In this document: in pieces, positions 23,224 to 36,100 of the stretch
Numbering within the stretch: position 1 is the first letter of the stretch
How the letters are laid out: the number at the start of each line of letters is the position of its first letter
Assembly: GCA_944989445.1 (NCBI GenBank)
Contig: CALYLW010000342.1
Coordinates: 186,001 to 250,000 of the forward strand
Source of the DNA: Ampullaceana balthica
Taxonomy: Eukaryota > Mollusca > Gastropoda > Lymnaeidae
Reading direction: 5' to 3'
Length of the DNA stretch: 64,000 nucleotides
Program-made: the position numbers and the translations under genes
The notes under the pieces: model-generated
Databases searched by the model: none
Told to the model about the DNA's origin: nothing
What the model saw: only the letters and a program-made list of their open reading frames with translations

Positions 23224-23748
23224 TAACTCAAAGACATTGAAATCATAATTTTCCTCAAGAAAAACATCAACAAAGAAAACCCATCTTTTGATTTTTTGTC
23301 TAAGTTGATAAAAATCGTTTCCCCCCCACCCCACTGTGGTGAAGGGAGTCGTGACGTGGAATTTGTTCATGCTGTCCGTGTGTCAAAGCCCAAATGGCTT
23401 TATATCTTTTAAAACAGAAGACACTGCCTCTTTCATTCCAGCCTTTTTTTTAAAGATTTCTCTGCTGCGACTATTTCTTTTCTTTTTTTCCTAATTTATT
23501 TTAATGTTGTTCGTGTGTTGGGACTGTTTTATTATTGCAAGTTAACTGATTTTTTTAAAATAAGAATTTTCGCGTTTAACATATTTCATTGTATTTCTTA
23601 ATTTCTTTCTAGATTAAAAAATGTGTCATCTTTTGTTTTCTGACATAAAATCGTACACAGTAAAATTTTAGGCTCGGGTGTCACCCCCTGATGGGTGTCA
23701 CCCGGGGCGGCCCGCCCCCCCCCTCGCCCCCCCCTAGTGACGCCACTG

Positions 23749-24066
23749 ATCATACATAAAGCAATTAATTCTAATTTAGAAATACAACACAAAGATAACT
23801 TAATACAACCCTCAGATAGACATAAGGATAAAAACACCTTCCTTATTCCGTATGCAAGAACAAACACATACAAGTTTTCCTTCTTCCCGTCCGGAATTCA
23901 GGCGTGGCATGGGTTGCCTGAAGAATCCAGGAAAACCAACACTTTATCAGCATTTAAATCTCTAATAAAAATGCAGGACTAAACACAAACCATAGATAAG
24001 CGTAGGACGCAATAATCTTCTGTATAGAAGGAGCGTCTGTAAACAGATAAGATAAGATAAGATAGT
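23749..24066 (+). mobile_element. LINE 3' end with reverse-transcriptase C-terminus
   Basis: Open frame to 23982 ends with SFFPSGIQAWHGLPEESRK and AFKSLIKMQD, the usual C-terminal end of jockey/CR1/Rex-type RT proteins. A short 3' UTR follows, with GGACGCAATAATCTTC and a GATAAGATAAGAT tail. The same protein segment occurs, damaged, at 26450-26590. The upstream part of this LINE is separated from it by the hAT insertion at 20558-23748. Confidence 0.82.
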
Positions 24067-24886
24067 ATCGTTTAGTTATTTTCCGTAATGAAGGATTTAT
24101 GATAGTCCCTACCCCGAGCTGTGAGGAAAAAACTTCTTTACGTTTTGCAGTTTATTTTATTATAAAATGTAAAGTGTGTGTAATTGTAAGGTGAAAGATT
24201 TAAATACAACAACAAGCAGTTTTTATTTATTTATTTTTATTATCTTTTGGGGGCGGGGGTTGCATTTAAAAATAATAATTTACGACATTCCGACATACAG
24301 CCAATACAGGCCCTCTAAACGAAAGAAAATTGATGTTGTTAAAGCCTGTTCAGAAACAGTTCACAGTGTAAATAAATTAAAAAGTGTGATTTGATTGCTA
24401 ATCCGGCGATTTCTAACGCTTATATAATTTTATTGTGAATCCGCCCATGACTCCATACGGATACGATACTTGAAACAAGACAGTGACCCTCGGTCTTGAT
24501 TTCGTAACAAAGTTACTGTTACGTTCTGCCTAGCCGGCCTTTGACTGTTCAGTGTGTTCAGAGTTCACCGTTGAGCCTTTGTAAACTTTGTTGTAAGCCT
24601 TTGACTTTGTCCTTTGTTTACTATGGCCCTTGGCCTTGGCCAACAAAAATAAGTTGATTTTTAATTTTAAAAAATTTGGCAAGGGATTAGTGATTAGACT
24701 TAGACTTAGCCCACATCATAAAATGGTGTGATTTTAAAAGTAAATTAGTTCAAGTTAGTCAAAAGATTATCAGATTATGATTGTGATGATTATCAGATTA
24801 ATCATACTACTACTACTCGTTACTACTGTCATTATGTAAACTTGAAAACTCAGTTACTAAACTAGTTCTAGTGAAATAAACTAAAG

Positions 24887-27800
24887 ATGTCAAGCAAAAG
24901 GGAAATAAGCACTTTCCCAATAAATCCTACATTATTATTAAAATTGAATAGTGTTGGCTTTACAACAGTTGAAGACTTCATCAATATCAAGCCTTCAGAG
25001 CTAAGTGCAGGTAAAATCTTTCATCAATTTTGTCATATTAAATAATATATCTTCTTGATACAGCAAAAAACTAAGTTAGTTTAAGTTTAGTATTAGTTAG
25101 CTTTTCTGTAGTTTCTTATATAATATAATGAAAGCAATTCAGATGAGCAGATTGCTAACTAGACAGCTTTAGATTTGCTTCCAGGGATAATCAAGTACAA
25201 TTTAGTTGAGTCATTAAAAAAAAACATTTTCTGTATATACTGAAATTTGTAACATATAAGAATCTTAAGCCATTACTGTATCAACGGTGAGGTACTTAAT
25301 TCTCACTATTTAAATAACATAAATAAATAGCATCAGTAATTTTGCATGGAATCCAATAATGCACTTGAGTTTTGTGGAAGTCAGAAAAAAGGAACTGCTA
25401 TCTATCCATAAGCCACATGTTAAAGGTGAATCATGCTTGCCCCGCACCGGACGCTGGAAACCTGTGCTATGCCACTGCTTAGGCTTATTCACAATTTCAA
25501 TTAACTACATAAAAGTTTGCTAGACATAAGCCGCCAAACATTGGCAGCAGGAATTCATGAACCACTAAAGACCTAAGTTATTTGACAATACATTCAACTA
25601 TCATACTTCATAAGAATTCAAAATCAGATTTAACTTCTTGGAATTCTACTTTGCAAGTCTATTGAACACAGTTATTAATTTTTTAAATCAAGAGAATTAC
25701 AATTACTATTTTTTAGGGCTGGTACTGATTAACAAATTTTGCTCGATTAAAAAATTTAATTGATTAATTTTGATTAATTATATTTTTATAATGCATTTAT
25801 AGATCCCGTTAAGTTGCGATTCCTTATTTTCCGAAATCGGTTAAGTCGCGGTAATTCCATGGCTCCCAAATTTTCTGACGTAACAGCAAATTCTTTCTGC
25901 TATGCAAGAAATAAGGAAGAAAAACCTTTTTGTTTTACGTATTCAAGTCTAAATAAATAAAATTAAACAAGGGAAAAGTATGTAAGTAACAAAAAATATA
26001 AATTATTAAATTGGAAAAAATGTTTAGAAATATTTCTTAAATTTTAGTCGGATTTTAATCAATAAACTTTTTAACGATTAATCCATTAATTAATAATTAA
26101 TTTCCGCAGCACTACTATTTACTTAGGATTAATAATAAATGAGAAACTTTCATGGAATCCCCATGTCAATGAAGTTATTAAATATTCAAACAAAACCTTA
26201 GGCTTTATAAAAATAAACTTATACAGATGTAATAAAAATATAAAATTAAAATGCTACCTCACTTTGAGACCTGTACTAGAAAATGCATCTTCTGTATGGG
26301 GCACATCAACCAAAGAAAACATTGATAAACTAGAACAAATTAAAAAAAAGAGCTGGCAGATTCATGCCTGGAGAATATTCAAAACTGACAAGAGTAACAC
26401 CATTAGTTGAATAACTAAACCTTCAAACACAAGAGGATAGAAGAACCGTAATAATACATAAAGCAATTAATTCTAATTTAGAAATACAACACAAAGATAA
26501 ATTAATACAACCCTCAGATAGACATAAGGATAAAAACACCTTCCTTATTCCATATGCAAGAACAGACACATACAAATTCTCGTTTTTCTATTCTGTACTG
26601 AAGGAGCGTCTGTGACAGATAAGATAAGACGATAAGATTTATATGATTATTGGTTGTTAAGAATGATTGTGTAGATAAACCCTTGCTGTCTGATGTCTGC
26701 CAGAGTTAAACTCAAAACGTCACTTTGTTGTGAATATGGTTCGAAAAATCACATCATGTTAGGTTAATTTATTTACCTAGCAAGTATTTTTAGAACAGTT
26801 TTTTTTGGAAAGTCTTCATTTGACATGTTATGAAAGTTATATAAATTTCAAGTCCTCTAAAAATTGAATAAACAGTTCATATAGAGCAGACGTGTGTTTC
26901 CACCAATGGTTAAGTTATTCAGTTTGATGTGATAATAATTTAAATTAATGATAATGAAGCTAAAGTATCATTAAATATGTCCCAACTTTTTTAAATTTTA
27001 TTTTGTTCCCTAGAGGCTAATATCACAGCACAAGAAGCTCTGGATGTTTTGAAAACACTGTTTGAAGATGTGAATGCAGCTGTAAGAAAACAAGTTACAC
27101 CTGTTTCAAAGTCTGCCTTGGAGTTGTTGAAGGAAGAACAGGTTAGTCCTGCCTAAAATATTTATCTGTTTAAATTGTTAGGCCCTAAATAATATTAGAG
27201 AGTTAAATGAGCCTAGTGGTAAAAATAATTTAACAGGATGTTGTCACACAAATGGAATCAATACATTTTTCCTTTTGCCATTTCCTGACACATCTGAGCA
27301 CGTTAGCGTTATGGCAAATGTTGCTGAAGTTAAAAAGTTTGATGAGCTTGAGGCATGAGGTATGAGAAACATAAATGCTACAGATGGTGACAGCATGCGG
27401 GAACTTAAATGTGTTTTCTGACAAGCTTAGATGTGTGCAAACTTTCAGATCTCAGCATATTACAAATATGTCATTAGCCAAAGTAGATAAACATGAGTCC
27501 TTATACACTGAGAGGAAAAAATAAGTTTCTTAATTTTGTACTTCAATTTACTCAATGTTTGTTACAGAAAGAGATGCTTTAAATTTTGAAAAGAAAATGA
27601 GAACATTCTCCTTAAACTGTCTAAACTGCAAGCACTTCCAGCGATAGAAGGTTTTTCTTGTGTGATTGTGAGCTTTGTGAAACAACACTTATTCTGCATT
27701 GCACTGTTCTTACAGGAACTTGGGTCCATTGTCACATTTTGTGAAAGTTTAGATGACATCCTGGGTGGTGGAGTTCCTCTCAGAAAGATCACAGAGTTCT

Positions 27801-30800
27801 GTGGCGCACCGGGCATTGGTAAAACACAGCTGTGGTTAGTGTGTCTGAAATGTATTTTAAATCTTAACAATTATATTGTAATTAAATACTGAATCTTTAG
27901 CCATGCAATGTCGTCTTTTAAATAGTTTTAGACTATGCTACTATGTAGCTAGAGCAATAGTTATTCGGATCCACTTTCTCTCTCTATATTTTAAGCCTCC
28001 AACTTGCTGTTGATGTGCATATACCATCATGCTTAGGAGGAATGGATGGCGAGGCTGTTTATATTGACACAGAAGGAAGCTTCATTGTGGAAAGGATGGT
28101 GGAGATTGCAACAGCAACAGTAGAACATTGTCAACTAATAAAGATGAAGGAAGATGGAGGCATGCAATATATTTTTGAAACACTTTATAATCTTATGGGG
28201 GCATCAATTTCAACTGGTCATTCAAGAGTCCTGGGTTCGAGTCCTGGTGGAGGCTGGGATCATTTTTTTCCCTGGTCTTTGGGGTTTCCCTAAGTCTACC
28301 CAGCTTTGATGGGTACCCGAAATTACTAAGGGAAAAGTAATGGCGGCTGGGCATTGTGCTAGCCACACAATCCCTTCGCATGCTGTGACTATACAAACTT
28401 ATGGTTCGATGACAAAACGACAAAGTTTTGTCACAAAACTACAAGGTTTTGTCACCTTGTCATTTTGTCACCATGTTGTTTTGTCACTTGTCGTTTTGTC
28501 ATTTTGTCACTTGTCGTTTTGTCACCTTGTTGTTTTGTCACTTGTCATTTTGTCTGGATACCAAAACTTATGAATGCTGCTCCACTTGCCCCAGCATGGT
28601 CTGAAAATGGAAATTTTCTTATATTTTAACTTAAATGAATTTTTCCCATACATCTGAATCTAGAAAGTACAAACTATTTTGAAATTTCACTACAAATTAT
28701 GAACAAAACAAAGAAAAACTGTTTTATTCTGATTTTTTTTTAAAAAGCTATTCCCTGGCTTATTTTAGATAACTTTTCTGTTGTGTAGCTGTTAGGTAAT
28801 TCTTTGCAGCTCAGTTTCAGTGCCTCTTTTATTGATTATACATCCTTTCATTTCTTCTTTTTCAGATAACTCAGGACTAAATTATTTTACAGTAGATAAA
28901 ATCTTAGCTGGAACACACTACTTCCGCTGTCAGGATCACATAGAACTAATTGCAACCGTACATTTGTTGTCCAAGTTTTTGACTCAACATAATAAAGTAA
29001 ACCCATTTAACTAAGATTAAATAGGAAAATATTTAATGATAGATAAAGGTACAGCCTTATTTGTGAAAAAAGTTTTTGACTCAATTTTGTAAAATAAATA
29101 TACCAAATTAATAATTAGTCAAAATGTTTGATAAAATACAGCCTTATTTGTGAAAGTTATTTTGGGTGGAAACAAAAGCGACAGTTATATATTATACTAT
29201 ATTTAAAATATATATATTTTAGGGCTGCGGAAATTAACGATTAATTTTTCGATTAATCCTTACAAATTTTAATTATTAAAAATTTTTAACAATTAATCGA
29301 CCCACCACTTATAAATGTACTGGAAGTCTAAAAGTAAAATATTTCGGCCGATAAATATAAACTAATTTCTGGACGATTACACGAACATTTTGGATTTAAA
29401 CTATTGACTGATGTGAATGTTCAAAATGTTGATAAAGGTTATTGTGTCCATTGAGAGAAATCGTTTGCCTACCCATGCAATGTTCCCTCTAAGTCTAAGC
29501 TTCGTTGGTCCGTGTGCAGAGTTAAAAAAACCTGTGAGCAAAGTTGCACAACGTCCGTTTTTTGTGCATTATTTTACAAAATTCGCTGCGCTGTGATTCT
29601 TAACTCCTGGGTGGCGTCGGTCAAATATCTGCGCAGCCGTGATGCTTAAAGGGAACATTGCTACCATGGTTCTAATACTTGGCTTAAATATCACCTGCAA
29701 ACCAAACATCCACTACAGTGACAGTAAGGGAAACTTCAGCTGAGAGAATCTAAAGCTATGTGAACGATTGTTCAGCTCGGCTGGTTATATTGTCAATAAG
29801 ACCCGCTCATCACTTGAACCAAATAATGTTAATACACTTGTCTGTTTGATTTGTTGGTTAAAAGATGTCATATAAAGAAGACATTCCGGTGTTATGTCGA
29901 TTTTTGACAAGTATTTTAATAAATGTTACTTATGACACCATAAATTTCAATTTTTGGCTTTAATCAAAATTAACGATGAATTAATCGTTAATTTTTTAAA
30001 AGTTAACGATTACATTTAAATTAATCGTTAACAGCCCTAATATATTTATTTTGTTATGCAAAGATTAAACTTGTTCTTTTGCTGTTGTAAAAAAATTCCC
30101 AATATTAGTTGACTTATGTCTTGTACTACTAGTATATATTTTTATATTGTGTGTGTACTGAGTAATAAATAAAATACTGTTTTTGAAAAATAGAGTAATG
30201 TTTGTTTTTGAAGAAACTGTTTATGAAAGAAAAAGATATGGCTTTAACTCTTTCCTTAAACAATATAAGTTTACATAATTTGTTGGCATTCTTTTTCCCA
30301 GAAAAAGGTTAGAGAAAAGATAAAGAATTAAGATTCTTTGTTAATTTTATGGTACATGTTAATCACTAAAATGACTTGAGGAAAAGATTTTTAGTGTAAA
30401 ATATTCATTTTTCTCTTGTTAAAACAGGTGAAGCTAGTGATAGTAGATAGTATTGCCTGCCCTTTTAGACAAGACTTTACTGACATGTCCCTTCGTACAA
30501 GGCTACTCTCCACTCTAGCTCAAAGCTTCATTAAAATTGCATCGCAATTCAATATTGCTGTAAGTCGACTACTTGTATTGATCAAATTGTAAAATCTCCA
30601 TCCTGAATTACTGCACCTTTCAAATTTTCTTCTGTCTTGCCTAAATTTTTATAAACTGTACGTTTCCCATTGCTTCAGTTATTTACATGCATACTTTTTA
30701 CCTCTAACCTGAATTTACTTTTTAATGCATGTGTCACAATGGAAACACTAATTTAAAAAAAATGTAAACACTTCTTTTTATTTACACATGAACTTTTTCA

Positions 30801-31929
30801 TTTGTGAAATTCAGTAATACTAACAAGTATTCCTAGTCATTTTATAATGTGCTTGTATATGGTTCACAAACTCCGGAAATGATGACACTATTAAACATCT
30901 CAACAGATTGTTCTAACAAACCAAATGACAACCAAGATCACGGCTGGATTAGGAAGTTCTCACTTGATCCCTGCATTAGGAGAAAGCTGGGGTCATGCCA
31001 GCACCATTCGAATCATCTTGTTCTGGGAGCACAACCAAAGACAGGCTTTGCTGTACAAGTCCCCAAATAAACAAGAAGCAGTTTGTTCTTTTCAAGTGAC
31101 TGTGAGTACAAACTGGGCATTCAACATTTGACTTCAAAGTTGATACTGTGTGCAATGTTCCATTGTGGCTCCATGTTCACACAGCAGTGATAGATGCCAT
31201 GCAGCACTTTCAAGTTACCTGACAGCAACTTTTGAATGCTTATGTCATGTGGCATGTTACTCCAGTTTTATGGTTTATGTCTCTGTACTTGATATGATTT
31301 AACAAAATTTCGCTGTTCTGTTTTAACCTTATACGTTGTTAGCATACGTATGTATATGTGTGTGGTGATTGTATATAAAGTAAATTGAGAATCATCGATT
31401 TAAGTATAAGCGATAATTTAAAAAAAGAATCAACCATAAAATCCAAATGTCAGTTATGTGAATTGTCCATTTCTTCCCTTACTAGGACACAGGTTTATTG
31501 TTTTAAACATGAACTAACAAACCTTAAAATGAACATTGACCACATAAATTCTTAACTGAAACACATTTGTTTGACAAAGGGAGTATGCTAAAGTAATAAA
31601 TTTATGTTCTTCAACCTTTTACCATATATATATATATATATAATTGTTAAAGTAATTTTTCAGCCTTGCAAGGCTGAAGAAAAATAAGTTTTGAATTGTG
31701 AAAGCAGAATCTTAAAATAGGGAATTAAAAAAATAAATTAATCATGAAATGTGATTTCTTTTGTTTGAAGCTTGGTGGAGTGCGTGACGTTAAAAGTACT
31801 GTCATGAGTGCTACGACAAGCTCAAACTGCACTGCAACATCTGCTAATGCCAGTGACAAAAGGCTGCTTGCTAATATCAGTTCTGAAGTGGCTGATCCCC
31901 CAAGCAAGAAACAGAAGAATTGTGATTAG
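24887..31929 (+). CDS. RAD51C: RAD51C, RAD51 paralog C (complete, eight exons)
   Basis: Exons 24887-25010, 27014-27141, 27716-27834, 27996-28159, 28866-28996, 30428-30559, 30907-31101 and 31771-31929 give 383 residues (human about 376), phases consistent. RAD51C is a RecA-fold ATPase of the BCDX2 and CX3 complexes in homologous recombination. Visible: an N-terminal helical domain (1 to about 75), Walker A GAPGIGKT (114-121), [10 protein letters not shown], Walker B LVIVD (225-229), [18 protein letters not shown] and a basic C-terminal tail PPSKKQKN. The ATG has A at -3. Exon 4 has no suitable GT donor close by; GAG/GCATGC at 28159/28160 gives the length expected for the family, implying a GC-AG intron. 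A GT at 28218 would also keep phase but adds 19-20 residues. Introns carry hAT, LINE and SINE insertions. Confidence 0.96.
25714..26114. mobile_element. hAT-like MITE in RAD51C intron 1
   Basis: Starts TAGGGCTGGTACTGATTAAC and ends TTTCCGCAGCACTA. Flanks CTATTTTT and CTATTTAC match at 6 of 8. Closely related to 9-413. The LINE fragment begins directly after it. Confidence 0.75.
26115..26640 (+). mobile_element. LINE fragment (RT C-terminal region) in RAD51C intron 1
   Basis: Encodes [32 protein letters not shown] and [20 protein letters not shown], a typical thumb/C-terminal RT segment, then a frameshift and damaged copies of the segment seen at 23755-23880. It closes with GAAGGAGCGTCTG and GATAAGATAAGA. 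Same LINE family as 23749-24066. Confidence 0.83.
28206..28384 (+). mobile_element. tRNA-derived SINE in RAD51C intron 4, 5'-truncated
   Basis: Retains the B box GGTTCGAGTCC, then CTGGTGGAGGCTGGGATC, CTAAGTCTACCCAGC, ATGGGTACCCGAAATTA, GGGAAAAGTAATGGCGGCTG and TGCTAGCCACAC. This is the same body as the minus-strand SINE at 12593-12838. It starts less than 50 bp after the predicted exon 4 end. The LINE-like tail is not present in this copy. Confidence 0.82.
28412..28556. repeat. Degenerate short tandem repeat (TTTTGTCAC-based)
   Basis: Repeats built from TTTTGTCACTTGTCG and TTTTGTCACCTTG, about 15 bp each, with the first units partly inverted (GACAAAACGACAAAG). Intronic. Confidence 0.85.
29220..30039 (+). 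mobile_element. hAT element with transposase remnants, TAGGGCTG family, in RAD51C intron 5
   Basis: Termini TAGGGCTGCGGAAATTAACG and CGTTAACAGCCCTA with perfect 8-bp duplications ATATATTT (29212-29219, 30040-30047). It encodes scraps of the transposase, including the C-terminal dimerisation signature [19 protein letters not shown] near 29767-29823 and a degraded BED region near 29380-29470. The TGCGCAG-family MITE is inserted in it. Confidence 0.88.
29480..29661. mobile_element. MITE (TGCGCAG family) nested in the hAT element
   Basis: Outer ends AATGTTCCCTCTAAG and, complemented, AATGTTCCCTTTAAG are inverted. The interior shares CCGTGTGCAGAGTT, TTTTACAAAATTCGCTGCGC and ATCTGCGCAGCCG with the copies at 12437 and 63468. 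Confidence 0.72.
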
Positions 31930-33138
31930 TTTTCAGGGTGTGTTTGAAGCATTACCTGATGATGTATGACAAACTAAACTGCTCAGGGAGGATGTTTGGA
32001 GATTAATTGTAAAGCTAATGTAAGGTAGTTATTTTAAAATATTTTATGTGTAAACATATTGATGGATAAACATGACCTAAATATTCAGTGATCTTTTGCT
32101 TAATGACACAAATTTGTGGAATATTAGCTCTAACTGTAAATAGTCAATTGTGAAAATAGTTGTTAATGATGATATTATATTTTATTGAATAAACTTTTTT
32201 TTAAAGGATATTTTGTTCTGTGCAAATCTTTTACAAATGTTTTGGTGTTAATTAGTCAAATACATAATGTAGTTAAAAATAAATTTAATTTTGAAAATGC
32301 CAAAAAGGTATAAAAGTCACTAGTTTTTTAAAAAAATGTTTGATAATCTATCTTTATATTAATGAACTCTTTCTAAAAATGTGATAGTGATTATTACTTC
32401 ATAAGTAATAAACTTTGCCCAGTTGAAATAAATGTTTTTTACTTATACTAACACTACAATAATAAAGAAGATTTTGTGAAGACAAAATGTCAATACAAGT
32501 TTGATTCTAATACTAATATCCTGATTAAAAAAGACATTTATTTCGATCAAAAGTATTGGTATTGAGAGATAAAGTTACCAACTAAAACCTTTGTGACATG
32601 TTTTGTGATTGTTAATATAAAATTATTGGGAGCAAAGGTTCAAGAAGTAAACTACAACTACAACTATTTTGAAGTCAGTAAATATGATCAAGCTACTGTG
32701 CTTGCATTCCAACTTTAAAATAATCAAATTCATATCTCTATTGTATGAGTGCCTTGTTTTCTGTTGTATTTCTCTGTCAATATTTTTAGGAAGGGCACAA
32801 CACATAAGATTTTATGGATATGCATTGTAACTAGCACAAGAATAAAGAGGTGCTTTTTTTCTTCTGATTTAAAAAATAAATAAATAAATAGCCTTTTATA
32901 TGTTGTATTATAATAATTATACTACATTATATTTTGTAATAAACCCGATTCAACTGCAATGCAACAAAGAATTCCAACTATTTGCATGGGCTCTTTAAAA
33001 AAAATAAAAACAATTCTAGAACTTATTGATAAATTCAGTTATAAAGAAACAAATACTTATTTCTATATTTATATCTAAGGTATTTTTTTATTGATATCTT
33101 ACAGAAATATAATGTCCCTGCTATAACTATATACAATT
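31930..33138. other. RAD51C 3' UTR and convergent intergenic gap
   Basis: AT-rich, no convincing frame. RAD51C's putative poly(A) signal is at 32188-32193, leaving about 950 bp between the two convergent gene ends. Confidence 0.6.
32188..32193 (+). terminator. Poly(A) signal AATAAA, probably RAD51C
   Basis: First canonical AATAAA after the RAD51C stop, 259 bp downstream, in TTGAATAAACTTTTTTTT. Confidence 0.6.
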
Positions 33139-33144
33139 TTTATT
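33139..33144 (-). terminator. Poly(A) signal AATAAA, probably CFAP119
   Basis: TTTATT on the plus strand, 36 bp beyond the CFAP119 stop codon on its own strand. A short 3' UTR would result. Confidence 0.45.
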
Positions 33145-33179
33145 TAGCAATAATCAGAAGCTCACAAGAAAAGGGGCAC

Positions 33180-36100
33180 TTATTTTTTCTTCCCTTTTTG
33201 ATCTTTCTTCTGAGGCACATTCCCAAGCAATGGATCTATCTTTGAGTTCAAAGCTTCTACAGCAGCTTGGACTTGATCTTCAACCTTGCCTTCTATTTTC
33301 TTAGATTCTTGTGTCAGGAAGTTCTTTACTATAGCTTTTAAGTCTTCTTTAGCCTGTGACAGCTCGTCATCTGTGAAAGTCAAAGCACCAGTAGCCAATT
33401 AAATAATAGTTGACTCTAAATAGGGATATTTAGGGTAGCATAAAGCTTTGTGAACGTTACTCTTCCTCTCCACAGCCTATAAACAGTGCAGCTGATGGAT
33501 ATGAAAGGCTGAGTAGATTTTGGACTGAAATAAAAGTTTACCGGATAAAAAGACAGTAGATGTTGCATTGTTATTCACCCCAACTCTAGTCCCTGCTCTT
33601 AATGTAACCAACTGAAAGAATAACTACCCACATAATCAACAAATTATCATACTTAAGTAACTTAAAAAAGCTATGTTTCAGTATCATAATATAATACCGT
33701 GTTATTGTTTGTCAAAAGTAGTGAGGTGTCAGTAACTAAAAATATTACAAAATGTATATTTGGTAGATAAGTTGAAATAGTAAAGGGTCTGAAGGTCACA
33801 TTTTTGGCGATGATAAATGCTTGCATCTGGAGATCTGGTTGATTAAATGGGAATTAATATTAGTGGTGGATAAAAGAGTCAAAATTATTTTTAAGTTGAA
33901 TGGTTACAAGGGTCATTCAAGCATAGTACATTGTGTTGTTCCAATTCACAATTTATGAGACTTTATTAAATAAGGGTTTTCAGTGTGCCTCTGTTTTGGA
34001 CACATTTCCATATTGTAGTAAAGTAATGTTTCTTCTAAGCTGTGAGATAGCCAAAACTGCTCTCAGCCGTTCTTATGTTGTCAATTTGAGGCACTGTGAA
34101 AGGAAAGTCAGCATAATGTGCCTCTGTTAGTTTTTATTTCTTAAACATTTGTTTTTCTTAACTTGATTATATTTTTACCTTGATTTAATGGCTTTTCATG
34201 TTCAGGATCAATAACATCTTCTCCGGGTGGTGCAACTTCATCAGTGACAATAATTGCTTCTAGAAAAGTAATTAATACATTGATTTTTATAAAAAGAAAT
34301 AATATACTTTTATTTATTACCTTCAAATATGAAATTAGCATTAGGTTTTAAAAATAATACAAAATGTTCACAGTAGTTTAAGATTTAAGATTTTTAAAAA
34401 TATAGTAAAAGTTGGAGTTGTATTTTCCAACAGGATGAAACTCTTCTCAATTCATCTCAATCTACACTTAAGCAGACCAGTGCTTCTCAAAGTGGTGGTC
34501 CGCGGAAGTTATCAAGAAAGGACAGAAAAATATAATTATAATCTTCCATTTACAACCATAAATAATAACCCTATAGAATATGTCTATTTTTCGGCAATAA
34601 GCACATAAAATGAAACATAAAATAAAATAATTTAAATTTCACGACCAAGTCAGTACAGGTAAAATAGTGCACCTGTCCTTAGAGCAATGGAAAAATTACT
34701 GCCAGTCCGCCATGCTTAAAAGTTTGAGAAGCACTGCAGTAGAATTTAAAAAATAAAAATATCATTTTTATTAATTATAATTGAAATGTTGAAAGGCATC
34801 AATTATGAGCAAAAACAAATATAATATAGCATGATTCTTCCCTCTTTTCTAAAATTCTTGTGTAACATCTTACCTTCAGATGGTGAAGGAGTAGGCATTC
34901 CTATGTATGTTATTTGGAGGTCTAGTCGCACCTATAAAAGAAAATGGTGCAAATAACTAAACTTATTTATACAAATTTCTTAGTTACTGATATTGTAAAG
35001 TTTTGATATTAGTGAACAATGGTTAAGGTAATTTAAGAAAACATAAAAAGTCAAAATTATTTAAAAAAATAAGAATTACTGTAATAGATACAGTTTTCAA
35101 AGAAAAAAATTAATTTCAAAAAATCGAATAAGTCAGACCAGAGTAATTATATTTTTAATAATTATTGCATCATTAGCTAATATTTGTTCTTTCACACATA
35201 TGATAAGATATGTAAATGTCCTTTTATCTTTTGCTCAAAAAAGGAATGTATTCAAGTTTTTTGTGCAAAGTGTAGGATTTTACATCTATTTCTCAACTTC
35301 AAAATGAATATGTAGAGATCATTTTTCTTTTAATTATTAAATTACCTGAGCTGTAAAAACATATTTGTACATTTTGAAATGTCTAAAGAAAGTGTTTATG
35401 GTATATTCAGATATCCTCCTCACTTCTCCTGGTGAAAACAGCTCAATGCTATATGGGGGATGCTAGTTTGGAGATAAAAAAATTGTATACACATTCATGT
35501 GATAATATCTTTTTACTTTGGTTTAAAATATTATTTTGGCTTGTAAATTATAAGTAAATAATTAATTTTAGAATTCATTATTTGAAAAATATGTAACTAA
35601 AAATATCTAATAGGACTGTAAGTCAGAGAATGAAATTTTAAAAAAAATTATGCTAAAATAATTTCTTATTGTAAATGCATTTGCTTACATTAACAGCGTG
35701 GCAGTGTAGTAGATCCTTAAAATACTCAAATGTGTGGTCTACATTTCCAAATGGTGTCTCTGTAAAAAATAAATAATATTACATTTAACACATTTTTTAA
35801 TTAAAAAATAAAGAGAGACATTTGTAAATGAGTACTTAACCGTTTAACCCATAAGAAAAATAATGGATGTTTTAAAGCTTCATATAGACTTTTTAAAATT
35901 CTTATTTTAATTTATTAGAAACATTTATCATGAATATGTCTTAAATAAGTTTGCATATATACCTATGCATACTTCAAAAATTTCTTTGATAATGGAGAAG
36001 AAAGTAGAGATTTTTTCTGGTGTGAACCCTTCTTCCCTTGCAAATTGAAGTGTGTAGAAATACAAGTCCATAATAATGCCAGTTTTTAGGTTGTCTTTCC

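Larger units (their letters stand above)
20558..23748. mobile_element. hAT element with CAGAGGCGTCACTAGGG termini, filled with nested insertions
   Basis: The left end CAGAGGCGTCACTAGGG and the complement of the right end, CAGTGGCGTCACTAGGG, match at 16 of 17 bases. Perfect 8-bp duplications ATCATACA flank it (20550-20557 and 23749-23756). GTGTCACCCGGGGCGG also appears at both ends in inverted sense. Inside lie a Harbinger-like fragment, an hAT transposase fragment with its own retroposon insertion, and an AT microsatellite. The element itself sits within a LINE, whose sequence resumes at 23749. Confidence 0.87.

Noticed and set aside
32623..32805. Short minus frame between RAD51C and CFAP119
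   Set aside because: Only 60 codons, no splice or family evidence.
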